Source: a virus. Taken from it: DNA of 23,756 bases. A program made the translations under genes and the position numbers. Numbering within the stretch: the stretch's first letter is position 1; each line of letters starts with the position of its first letter. The notes under the pieces were generated by a model that worked only from the letters and a program-made list of their open reading frames with translations, did no database searches and was not told the origin of the DNA. The stretch spans positions 1-23,756 of IMG/VR virus record IMGVR_UViG_3300029911_000147. The stretch is one strand, 5' to 3'. Below are positions 15,473 through 21,391 of the stretch, one piece after another.

Positions 15473-15759
15473 GCCGTGCGCCAGACGCGGGAGGCGCCGG
15501 TCGCGAGCGCGCGGACGGTGAAATTGCGCTCACGGCCGTACTGCTTGCGGAAAGCATAAACATACAACTCGACGCTGCGCTTTTTGCGGTTCAACTCGAC
15601 GCACTGACGCACCTTCATGCCGGCAAATAGCTGAAACAACTCATCGCGGACCACCCCCGAATTCAGGCGAACTGGGACGGGGAGGTCCACATGTTTAATC
15701 TGCAAAACCCGACGCGAATTGCGCGGACTAGACAGCGGTTCCAAGGGTACATCAGGCAT
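15469..15759 (-). CDS. Conserved phage hypothetical, first gene of the minus-strand block
   Basis: This 96-residue protein starts at ATG 15759. A TTG at 15795 is in frame, but it adds a Cys/Arg-rich stretch with no ribosome binding site. The ATG itself also lacks a clear site, so the start is uncertain. The pattern HVDLPVPVRLNSGVVRDELF...LFAGMKVRQCVEL...FRKQYGRERNFTVRALATGA and SRVWR resembles a small beta protein common in phages (P-P..., M-VG-SF, then K-GK-FT-R, then RVWR), of unknown function. It ends in an ATGA overlap. As the first gene of the block it may be the earliest translated product of the late transcript. Confidence 0.72.
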   Translation of the reverse strand: MPDVPLEPLSSPRNSRRVLQIKHVDLPVPVRLNSGVVRDELFQLFAGMKVRQCVELNRKKRSVELYVYAFRKQYGRERNFTVRALATGASRVWRTA

Positions 15760-15924
15760 CGCACGAAGTCTGCATGCTACTGCGCATGTTAGCAATATGC
15801 GTGTACAAGTAATTGATAAAATTGGAAAAAATTTTTGTGGTGGGAACTGTGGGGGTCACCGTTGCTGCAACGCTGGGCCCAAGGAATTCCTTACATTTCG
15901 AGCCCATGCTGCACTGCGGATACG

Positions 15925-15940
15925 CATAATAACCATTATG
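15925..15940. repeat. Perfect inverted repeat CATAAT-AACC-ATTATG
   Basis: There are 6-bp arms around a 4-nt centre, flanked by GCG/TGCGC that partly extends the symmetry (GCATAAT...ATTATGTTAAATGCGC). It is an operator candidate for the minus-strand block, because it lies closer to that block than to the early genes. Confidence 0.45.
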
Positions 15941-16057
15941 TTAAATGCGCATCGCTTATAAATCAATGACTTAGGCCAATAATGCGGTTTTCGAGGGTCC
16001 ACATGGCCATTTTGTGCGCTGCAAATGACCACCAGGTGGACATGTTGCGGCGCAATG

Positions 16058-16071
16058 GTTCCACGTGGAAC
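16058..16071. promoter_or_regulatory. parS-like 14-bp palindrome GTTCCACGTGGAAC
   Basis: This is a perfect 7+7 palindrome. As recalled, the chromosomal parS of pseudomonads has this core, and other bacteria use GTTTCACGTGAAAC variants. The outermost T/A pair of the 16-mer consensus is G/G here. No parA or parB gene is in the window. If functional, host ParB would bind it. A phage repressor operator is the alternative. Confidence 0.5.
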
Positions 16072-16157
16072 GTCGACGGGTGCGCGCCGTGCTTCACCCG
16101 CAAGGGGTCGCAAGGAAACAGAGACCGGAGCCGAGCCCCGTCACCTTCATAAGCCAA

Positions 16158-16188
16158 ACCTATCAGCATTGATAACTTTTACCTATCA
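16158..16188. promoter_or_regulatory. Tandem ACCTATCA operator-like sites
   Basis: ACCTATCA occurs at 16158-16165 and 16181-16188, exactly 23 bp apart. The first copy is the left half of TATCA-GCAT-TGATA (16161-16174), and the second is a half-site followed by ATGA. Spacing near two helical turns and closeness to the early promoter fit paired repressor operators. The Cro/CI-like protein at 21055-21312 is the obvious candidate ligand, but that is inference. Confidence 0.5.
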
Positions 16189-16246
16189 ATGAATGCGGCT
16201 CATGCAAATCGAGTTTTAGATGCTGAAATGTCACGCAAATAAACGC

Positions 16247-16272
16247 TTGACAGATACCCATAGGTATATAGT
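16247..16272 (+). promoter_or_regulatory. Candidate early promoter overlapped by inverted repeat ATACC-CATA-GGTAT
   Basis: A perfect -35 TTGACA lies at 16247-16252. The best -10-like strings, TATATA (16265) and TATAGT (16267), are only 12-14 nt away, short of the usual 16-18. ATACC (16254-16258) and GGTAT (16263-16267) form an inverted repeat between them. Either the real -10 is non-canonical or a protein bound to the repeat remodels the spacer. Confidence 0.4.
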
Positions 16273-16274
16273 GA

Positions 16275-16318
16275 CCGGGTGCAGGACTTCTGCACGGCGC
16301 TACCGGCGCGAAGCCCGG
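16275..16318 (+). promoter_or_regulatory. Foldable leader of the first early gene
   Basis: CCGGG (16275-16279) can pair with CCCGG (16314-16318) to close a multi-branch fold. Inside it are TGCAG/CTGCA (16280-16294, loop GACTT) and GCGC-TACCG-GCGC. The fold ends 8 nt before the AGGAG site of the DUF932 gene. It could control translation or protect the 5' end of the mRNA. Confidence 0.4.
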
Positions 16319-16336
16319 ACTGACTAGGAGAATTCA

Positions 16337-17437
16337 ATGGAACTCATGCAAGCCAATCACCAGTGGTCGACTCGCCCAGACGATCAGCGATTTCTGTCTC
16401 TCATTGCCTTGAACGATCACTGCGCAGCGCAACGTGCCCTATCAATCGGCAAGGTTGTATCCTCGCGTGCGCTGAGCGCATCGCCCGTCGACGGCGACAA
16501 CGAAGCCTTGATGCTCACGGGCCCGAACGGTGCGCCGGTCAACGTCACCAATTGGTCATTCGGCCAGCTGGCAGCACGTGCCGGAGCTCCGGCGGGCTAC
16601 CTTCGCAACATACCCTCACCCCTTGCCGCCGATTGCATCAACTACGGATTGCACCACGCGCGTGACGTCGAAGAATGTGGCGTGTTGCTCACGCGCGATA
16701 ACGGCTCGAATCAGCCCGCGACAGCGCGCGCCGTGACCGGCCCTAACTACGGTCGTATCTGGAACTCGACCATCACGCAAGCTCTGGTGCGTCAGTTCGG
16801 CGATGGGGTCTCAGGCACCTACCGCATACCGGGCGAGTTCGGTGTTCAAGGCAATCCGATCACCAAACAGAACACTACGCTTTATGCCAGCGATCGGGAC
16901 ATGTGGGTATTTTTGGCCGATGAAACAAACCGCATCGAATTGCCGAATCGCCGCAATGGCAAGACGGGCAGCCTTGCACGCGGTTTCTTCGCGTGGAACT
17001 CCGAGGTTGGCTCAACCACGTTCGGCCTCGGTACCTTCCTTTTCGACTTCATGTGCGGCAATCACATCATCTGGGGTGCCGAGGAATATCAGGAAATCAA
17101 AATCCGCCACACGGCGGGTGCGCCTGATCGCTGGATCGAGGAAGCAGCACCCGCCATTCGCGCCATCTCGCAATCCTCGGCTGTAGGTATCACTGAGGCA
17201 TTGCAGGCTGCACAGCTAAAGAAGGTTGAGAACGTTGACGCCTTTTTGAATGCACGGTTCACCAAATCGCAGACTTCCGCCATCAAGGCCGCGCACATGG
17301 CCGACGAACAGCGGCCGATTGAAACCTTGTGGGATGTGTCAACGGGTATCACTGCTTACGCTCGGGAAATCCAACACACTGACGACCGCGTGAAACTAGA
17401 GCGCGAAGCGGGCAAGGTGCTGAAACTCGCAGCCTGA
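16337..17437 (+). CDS. DUF932 (phage/plasmid-like) protein
   Basis: This 366-residue protein starts at ATG 16337, with AGGAG 6-7 nt upstream. The family core is clear: an early SFGQLAARAGAPAGYLRNIP (~74-93), ARAVTGPNYGRIWN, then GFFAWNSEVGSTTFGLGTFL and FDFMCGNHIIWG (~216-247), and KIRHT. DUF932 proteins are frequent in phages and plasmids, often beside radC-like genes as here. Their biochemical role is unproven; DNA-transaction or anti-defence roles have been suggested. It is the first gene of the rightward early unit and ends at a strong terminator, so it may be expressed separately from the genes after it. Confidence 0.9.
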   Translation: MELMQANHQWSTRPDDQRFLSLIALNDHCAAQRALSIGKVVSSRALSASPVDGDNEALMLTGPNGAPVNVTNWSFGQLAARAGAPAGYLRNIPSPLAADCINYGLHHARDVEECGVLLTRDNGSNQPATARAVTGPNYGRIWNSTITQALVRQFGDGVSGTYRIPGEFGVQGNPITKQNTTLYASDRDMWVFLADETNRIELPNRRNGKTGSLARGFFAWNSEVGSTTFGLGTFLFDFMCGNHIIWGAEEYQEIKIRHTAGAPDRWIEEAAPAIRAISQSSAVGITEALQAAQLKKVENVDAFLNARFTKSQTSAIKAAHMADEQRPIETLWDVSTGITAYAREIQHTDDRVKLEREAGKVLKLAA

Positions 17438-17452
17438 TCCTAAGCCTCTCTT

Positions 17453-17486
17453 TGCCAGGGTGCCCGTGGCCCTGGCATTTTCTTTT
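17453..17486 (+). terminator. Rho-independent terminator after the DUF932 gene
   Basis: TGCCAGGG (17453-17460) and CCCTGGCA (17470-17477) form a perfect 8-bp stem with a 9-nt loop, followed directly by TTTTCTTTT. It lies 15 nt past the DUF932 stop. Its U-tract is also the first part of the leader repeat shared with the gene at 18000, so read-through or a promoter right here is needed for radC. Confidence 0.85.
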
Positions 17487-17498
17487 GACCGGAGAAAA
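17478..17498 (+). repeat. Leader repeat copy 1 (upstream of radC-like gene)
   Basis: This is a 21-nt element consisting of TTTTCTTTTGACC followed by GGAGAAAA. It is identical to 17976-17996 and contains the GGAG ribosome binding site of the radC-like gene (ATG 17502). It may be a shared translational control element or the trace of a gene-cassette duplication. Confidence 0.85.
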
Positions 17499-17501
17499 TT
17501 C

Positions 17502-17951
17502 ATGAAATCCTTTTTTATTAAATGTGGTGGTCGCTATCGAAGCGCCACTCAGTCGGAAGTCTGCGAAGCAGCAAGCGCCTACATTTTCGACAAGGCAGCC
17601 AAGACGCGCCCCTTACTCAGTTCGCCAAAAGCAGCCCGCGAATTTATCACGGCGCAAGCCGGCCTCGACCATGAGCAATTCGGCATTGTGTACCTAGACA
17701 AGCGCCATCGTGTGATCGACGTCGCCATCACTGCGCAAGGCACCATCGATGGCGCCAGCGTCTATCCCCGTGCAGCGGCAGTGATCCTGTTTCACAACCA
17801 TCCGAGCGGTAGCGCGGAGCCGAGTAGCGCCGACGAATTAATTACAACGCGCCTCAAGGATTCGCTTGCACTGCTAGACATTCGGCTAATCGATCACTTG
17901 ATTGTTGCGGGAACCTCGGTCGTGTCACTTGCTGAACGGGGGTTAGTCTGA
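17502..17951 (+). CDS. radC: RadC-like JAMM-domain protein
   Basis: This 149-residue protein starts at ATG 17502, with GGAG 8 nt upstream. An in-frame GTG at 17460 lies inside the terminator and is rejected. It is a single JAMM/MPN+ domain: the metal ligands are in FHNHPSG (H98, H100), followed by SSADE with D111, plus a likely catalytic E58 in HEQFGIVYLD. It lacks the N-terminal HhH region of full-length RadC (~220 residues), as is usual for plasmid and phage copies. Once linked to DNA repair, RadC proteins have no settled activity. They commonly sit with DUF932 and anti-restriction genes. Confidence 0.9.
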   Translation: MKSFFIKCGGRYRSATQSEVCEAASAYIFDKAAKTRPLLSSPKAAREFITAQAGLDHEQFGIVYLDKRHRVIDVAITAQGTIDGASVYPRAAAVILFHNHPSGSAEPSSADELITTRLKDSLALLDIRLIDHLIVAGTSVVSLAERGLV

Positions 17952-17975
17952 TGAACGAATCAACCAGCATTCCTC

Positions 17976-17996
17976 TTTTCTTTTGACCGGAGAAAA
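17976..17996 (+). repeat. Leader repeat copy 2 (upstream of the 75-aa gene)
   Basis: This is an exact copy of 17478-17498, again placing GGAG 8 nt before an ATG (18000). Unlike copy 1, no hairpin precedes it. The two copies make recombination or co-regulation plausible. Confidence 0.85.
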
Positions 17997-17999
17997 ATT

Positions 18000-18227
18000 A
18001 TGGCTACAAAAAATCGCTTTGAAGTGCTATGCAAGACAATCACTGAAATTGGTGACGAACTCACATCCGAGGTAGAACGCGCCGACACGGCAGAATCGAG
18101 TCTTGACCATCTCAAAAGTGTCACACGCGACTTCCACACCTGGTTTCAATCCTTCATCGGTAACCAGGCTTACGCTGAGCTCACCTGCCCAGAGCTCGAC
18201 CGTCTAGTACAGGCTTTATCCGAATGA
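18000..18227 (+). CDS. Small helical hypothetical protein
   Basis: This 75-residue acidic protein starts at ATG 18000 with the duplicated leader's GGAG. Residues 1-40 are helical and heptad-like (VLCKTITEIGDELTSEVERA, then DTAESSLDHL). The second half (FHTWFQSFIGNQAYAELTCP) ends with LDRLVQALSE. No family is recognised. A role as a small regulatory or inhibitor protein is possible. Its stop overlaps the next start as ATGA. Confidence 0.75.
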   Translation: MATKNRFEVLCKTITEIGDELTSEVERADTAESSLDHLKSVTRDFHTWFQSFIGNQAYAELTCPELDRLVQALSE

Positions 18228-18349
18228 TGCTACGCAAACACAAAGGCTACTGGACGATCTTTTGCAACGGGGTGCCTACCCTCGCCTTTTCGACTTTCGA
18301 GGCCGCCTGGGCGGCGATCATCGATGCGCATACGCCAGATCCCCTTTGA
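18224..18349 (+). CDS. Small hypothetical protein (41 aa)
   Basis: ATG 18224 overlaps the previous stop (ATGA), and the frame ends at TGA 18347-18349. The sequence starts MMLRKHKGYWTIFCNGVPTL and continues AFSTFEAAWAAIIDAH. A Y-W-I-F strand, a NG turn and an Ala-rich helix give it a compact beta-alpha look. The overlap with the upstream gene supports it. Function is unknown. Confidence 0.6.
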   Translation: MMLRKHKGYWTIFCNGVPTLAFSTFEAAWAAIIDAHTPDPL

Positions 18350-18557
18350 CTTAAACGCCTGCCTTGAACGCTGGCGTGAGGCGTGGATGGGTAAACACCG
18401 CGCCCGACTGGATGCATACAAGCCAGTCGGGCGCGCCTACCTGACAGAACGGCTCGCGCGCCAGCGCGAGATCGCCCAGCGCTGGCTCGAGAAGAGGGCC
18501 GATCAAAAATTCCATGAGCAGCACCCGAACGTGGTGCGCCTCAAAAGGCGGCGATAA
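18324..18557 (+). CDS. Small basic hypothetical protein (77 aa)
   Basis: ATG 18324 lies 26 nt inside the previous ORF, without a clear ribosome binding site. The protein is Arg/Lys-rich and helical (CLERWREAWMGKHRARLDAY, LTERLARQREIAQRWLEKRA) and ends in NVVRLKRRR. No family is recognised. Its last codons fall in the first copy of a 50-bp duplicated unit. Being a gene is plausible but less certain than for its neighbours. Confidence 0.5.
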   Translation: MRIRQIPFDLNACLERWREAWMGKHRARLDAYKPVGRAYLTERLARQREIAQRWLEKRADQKFHEQHPNVVRLKRRR

Positions 18558-18627
18558 GATAAGTTCAAATTCGAGTCTTGGTCGGGCTGCTCAAAAGGCG
18601 GCGATAAGTTCAAAAATTCGAGTCTTT
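18540..18627. repeat. Imperfect tandem duplication (~50 bp unit)
   Basis: CTCAAAAGGCGGCGATAAG occurs at 18540-18558 and 18590-18608. Each copy is followed by TTCAAA(AA)TTCGAGTCTT (ending 18579 and 18626). The copies differ by small indels: an extra ATAAG in copy 1 and two extra A in copy 2. Copy 1 contains the end and stop of the 77-aa gene, and copy 2 is non-coding. Confidence 0.85.
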
Positions 18628-18685
18628 GAACAATTCTAAATGCGACATTCACGCTAACGAAAATACCGGAGCGCGGAGGCACATT

Positions 18686-18812
18686 TGCCCAACCTGCCCA
18701 ACCATTTACCCCCTATGTATCCCCCTATACGTATTTACTGTATGTTAATACAGTATGCCCTATACCCTATACTCTACTTCTGTCGTTTATATATATAAAG
18801 GTTAGGCAGGTT
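18686..18812. other. Candidate replication origin: inverted 9-bp repeats, CCCTATA repeats and AT-rich tract
   Basis: The left side has TGCCCAACC twice in tandem (18686-18703). The right side has GGTTAGGCA and GGTTAGTCA in tandem (18800-18817), in inverted orientation. The inner 13-mers pair 12 of 13. Between them are four CCCTATA-type strings, a 20-bp palindrome (18736-18755) and an AT-only run TTTATATATATAAA (18786-18799). The region lies between convergent genes, at the 3' end of the primase/helicase gene. Iterons plus an AT-rich element suggest an origin. A complex bidirectional terminator is the alternative, but no T-run follows the palindrome. Confidence 0.45.
18736..18755. promoter_or_regulatory. 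LexA-box-like palindrome TACTGTAT-GTTA-ATACAGTA
   Basis: The arms are 8 bp and perfect, and the site fits CTG-N10-CAG and CTGT-N8-ACAG, the proteobacterial SOS box. It overlaps the -35 of a possible plus-strand promoter (TTAATA 18745-18750, 17-nt spacer, TATACT 18768-18773). That promoter would transcribe antisense to the primase gene's end. No gene start lies directly downstream on either strand. Confidence 0.55.
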
Positions 18813-21045
18813 AGTCAGAGTCAGGCAAGTCATTGACCTTAGTCCAAATATACTGCCTAAGTCCATTTTTCTGAGGTCGGGTTTTAGTTAGGCACAGGTT
18901 AGACAACACGTGCGCAATGCGCATTTCTTGTGCTCGCGATAAGGTTCGTATGTCGAGTCCCAGTGCAACCGCCATGTCCCGGGTGCTCCAATGCTGCCCA
19001 ATAGGTGCCACCCGGATCAACTGGGCAGCATCCGTTAGCCACACGTCGGAAGCCTTGAATTCCGAGTGTTCAAATTGCGCCAAACGCTCTGCTTGGGCCC
19101 AGGCCACACCCTCGCTCAAAAAGAGCGCTGCACCCTCGGCCCACAGCTGCGCGCGATCCTGCGTCAAGGCTTCCCTCTCGACCCGCGTTACGCGCACCGG
19201 CAGCCAGCGCCGCTCTCCGGTTTCGTCATCCAGAAAGTCGTCATGGTTGGCCGTTCCAACGAACACACAGCGCCTAGGCGAGCTGATCGCCTTTTCCTGG
19301 TACTTCGGCGTCCAAGTGTCCTCGCGTTCGCTCACAAACGATTTGATGGCGTTGATATCGCGGGTGTGCAGCCCCCTCAAATCCGCAAACTCGCCCAGGC
19401 ACTTGCCCTGCATACGGCGCGCGAGGTCCGCATCTCTGACACTCAAGTCCAACGTCACGTACCCGCCGGGAAAAGGGCACAGTGCCTCGCAGCCGCGCGT
19501 CTTGCCCAAACCTTGCGCACCGACGAAAATGACCACCATGTCGCACTGCACACCCGGTTGCAGCACGCGCCCGGCCAAGGCGCTCATGAGAAACCGGCCA
19601 AGCGATGCCGAATAATCCCCCTCGGCGGCTCCCCAGTAAGTTTGCAACATCGAGTCGACCCGCCGTACTCCGTCCCAGCGCTGCGCCTCCAACCACAATT
19701 GCGCCGAATCGAAGCGCCCGAGCCAGCCGACCCGCTGCAAGGCGTCACGGAACACATCAGCGCCGATCGCGGCGAACCCGGCCCGCTCGAGGCGTTCGCG
19801 CGCTTCCAGAGCCAGATTGTGCGTCACCGTCTCCCAGTGCTCCTCGCCCACCGCATCGCGCCAGTCGCACGACACGAGCTCGCCTCTGAATTCATCCCAG
19901 GCGAGGCGGCGCCAGAAATTCTCGATGCGCAAGGCCCGCGCCAAGTTGCCGAAGGACGGCCGGTAGCCGGCTTGGGTCCGTGCGAGTCCGAGTGTGGTCA
20001 AAACCCCCGGGCCGACCAAGCCGACGGTAGCCGCGGAACCATTTCCACGGCTACCCGGCGCGCTTACCGATCGATCGGATGGAGTCCCGGCATGTTCAGT
20101 CACCTCCTCGGCAGTGTCGGTAAGATCAGGAAATTGAGTCTCGACGCCTAAGCCCACGGCGCGTAAGAAGTCATCATCACTGCGCGCATCGCAGTGCGCG
20201 TGCAGGCATTTGAAATGGCCTTGAGCGTACCCGCCGCTCCCCCGGGGCCAGTAGACCGTCTCCGTGGGCCCGGAATCGCCGGTGTGGTCATCTTTCCACG
20301 GGCAGGTGATGTAAAAGGCGTCATCGGGCCCGGCGCCTAAGATCCAGCCTCGCATCGATAAGTGATCGAGTGTAGGATCGGCTTCGCTCCGCGGATCCGC
20401 TGACTCCCCCGCGGGGTGGCGCTGGGCGATGTGCTTTGCGGCCGACCCGCCCAGCGTTTTCCACAAATCCTCGAACTCCTCCACCGTCAGTGTTGGAATG
20501 CTTCCGGGTAGACCACCTTCCCATTGGTAGTGCCCACCGTCGGGGTGCGCGCCAGCGGCGACGAATTGCTGCCCGTCAGCCAAAAATTCAATGATTCCCG
20601 AGTCACGCTTAATTGTTCGTTTGGCAAAAGCGCCACTATCGAGTCTAAATGCGAGGAGGCGGCGAAAACTTGCACTGCGATATCGACAAGGGAGAGCATG
20701 ACCCGCATTTCGCACAACGGACAGAACGGCACCGATTTCAGCCGCATCCTCGAGGTCGAGGTCAAGCGCTCGCACCCGGCGAGTCTGCACACAGAGGCCA
20801 TAGTCTTGCTCCTTGCTCCAAAGATCGATTTCCGCGGTCGTCGACTGGTGCGACGTCCATTTTTTAATCCCCACGGCCTGGCGCTTCGCGTTGTACCGCG
20901 ACGGCACCTTGCCGAGTTTTGTCAATTCCGAATCCGGTGAGATGATCGCCTGCGGATTTGACAGTACCGGCAAGATATCGGACATAAGCCCGAGCTCATA
21001 GGCGAAGCAGAACCATTCGGCACCGGAGGCGCCAAAGCGCGGCAC
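18811..21045 (-). CDS. Primase-polymerase / VirE-type helicase replication protein
   Basis: This 744-residue protein starts at GTG 21045, with AGGG 7 nt upstream and 9 nt after the HTH gene's stop. Residues ~40-180 are an archaeo-eukaryotic primase-polymerase domain: KVPSRYNAKR, YGLCVQTRRVRALDLDLED (D95/D97), then IIEFLADGQQFVAAGAHPDG. A Cys/His cluster follows (C248, H254, C280, C285) in ITCPWKDDH and HFKCLHAHC. Residues ~370-660 are a VirE/D5-like SF3 ATPase: Walker A GAQGLGKT (509-516), Walker B GKCLGEFADL, and FVGTANHDDFLDDETGERRW. A winged-helix-like end (STRDMAVALGLDIRTLSRAQ) closes it. It should prime and unwind phage DNA. Confidence 0.9.
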   Translation of the reverse strand: MPRFGASGAEWFCFAYELGLMSDILPVLSNPQAIISPDSELTKLGKVPSRYNAKRQAVGIKKWTSHQSTTAEIDLWSKEQDYGLCVQTRRVRALDLDLEDAAEIGAVLSVVRNAGHALPCRYRSASFRRLLAFRLDSGAFAKRTIKRDSGIIEFLADGQQFVAAGAHPDGGHYQWEGGLPGSIPTLTVEEFEDLWKTLGGSAAKHIAQRHPAGESADPRSEADPTLDHLSMRGWILGAGPDDAFYITCPWKDDHTGDSGPTETVYWPRGSGGYAQGHFKCLHAHCDARSDDDFLRAVGLGVETQFPDLTDTAEEVTEHAGTPSDRSVSAPGSRGNGSAATVGLVGPGVLTTLGLARTQAGYRPSFGNLARALRIENFWRRLAWDEFRGELVSCDWRDAVGEEHWETVTHNLALEARERLERAGFAAIGADVFRDALQRVGWLGRFDSAQLWLEAQRWDGVRRVDSMLQTYWGAAEGDYSASLGRFLMSALAGRVLQPGVQCDMVVIFVGAQGLGKTRGCEALCPFPGGYVTLDLSVRDADLARRMQGKCLGEFADLRGLHTRDINAIKSFVSEREDTWTPKYQEKAISSPRRCVFVGTANHDDFLDDETGERRWLPVRVTRVEREALTQDRAQLWAEGAALFLSEGVAWAQAERLAQFEHSEFKASDVWLTDAAQLIRVAPIGQHWSTRDMAVALGLDIRTLSRAQEMRIAHVLSNLCLTKTRPQKNGLRQYIWTKVNDLPDSD

Positions 21046-21054
21046 GGCGCGGCC

Positions 21055-21312
21055 CTACTTGTGCACGTTATCGAGCCAATGGGTCGGAAGTTTCAAGGTC
21101 ACTTCCACATTGCGCGCGAATTCTTCCCCTATGGCTTTGCGTGGATTGGGCCCGGCGATGTGCGTCAGATACGCCAAGTGCAATCCGAGCGCACGCGACA
21201 ATGCCGCCCAGGAACCGTACCGATCGCGCAGCTTGCGAATGTTCTCGATGCGAATTTCCCGAACCCGTTCAAGGGCTTTGTATTGTTGCTGGCGATCGGC
21301 CTTGGTGAGCAT
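21055..21312 (-). CDS. Cro/CI-like HTH regulator
   Basis: This 85-residue protein starts at ATG 21312, with AAGGA 7 nt upstream. An N-terminal charged helix leads to a helix-turn-helix at ~32-52 (YGSWAALSRALGLHLAYLTH). The segment IGEEFARNVEVTLKLPTHWLDN matches the R.ig...Ar.iE..lglp.gWLd pattern of phage repressor DNA-binding domains. It has no C-terminal oligomerisation/cleavage domain, so it is Cro-sized. It is divergent from the recombination operon and 9 nt from the primase gene, so it probably controls both through the region 21313-21391 and perhaps the sites at 16158-16188. Confidence 0.8.
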   Translation of the reverse strand: MLTKADRQQQYKALERVREIRIENIRKLRDRYGSWAALSRALGLHLAYLTHIAGPNPRKAIGEEFARNVEVTLKLPTHWLDNVHK

Positions 21313-21391
21313 TAATTTTTCCTTGACTTATTCGATACCCGGGGAGCAGGATGCTACCCCCGACAGGAATTAATTACAAACCGGAGCGCCT
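21313..21391. promoter_or_regulatory. Divergent promoter/operator region between HTH-primase and recombination genes
   Basis: On the minus strand, TTGTAA (21379-21374) and TAGCAT (21356-21351) are 17 nt apart, a weak sigma-70 match for the HTH-primase unit. GGGGAGCA-GGA-TGCT-A-CCCC (21341-21360) is an inverted repeat covering that -10. It is a plausible autoregulatory operator. TTGACT at 21323-21328 points rightward, but no -10 at proper spacing was found. Confidence 0.45.

Larger units (their letters stand above)
15760..16336 (+). other. Divergent control region (577 bp) between the minus-strand block and early plus-strand genes
   Basis: No convincing gene was found here; two minus-strand frames (16113-15856, 16169-15963) were rejected. 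The stretch contains an AT-rich tract (15811-15837), CATAAT-AACC-ATTATG (15925-15940), CCACC-A-GGTGG (16029-16039) and a parS-like palindrome (16058-16071). It also has tandem TATCA sites (16158-16188), TTGACA at 16247-16252 over an ATACC-CATA-GGTAT repeat, and a structured leader (16275-16318). No good sigma-70 promoter for the minus direction could be placed. The density of symmetry makes this the likely early/late switch. Confidence 0.7.

Noticed and set aside
15856-16169. Minus-strand frames of 85 and 68 codons in the divergent region
   Set aside because: No ribosome binding site, they overlap each other in different frames, show no domain pattern, and run through all the inverted repeats. 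FHVE in one of them is just the parS-like palindrome translated.
17460-17501. Upstream GTG start for the radC-like gene
   Set aside because: It falls inside the terminator hairpin, and ATG 17502 has the correct GGAG spacing.
18686-18812. CRISPR-like array
   Set aside because: Repeats are 9 bp, partly inverted and without regular spacers.
18917-19615. Plus-strand frame downstream of the LexA-like box as its target gene
   Set aside because: It is antisense to the primase-helicase, has no ribosome site, and its composition mirrors the opposite strand.
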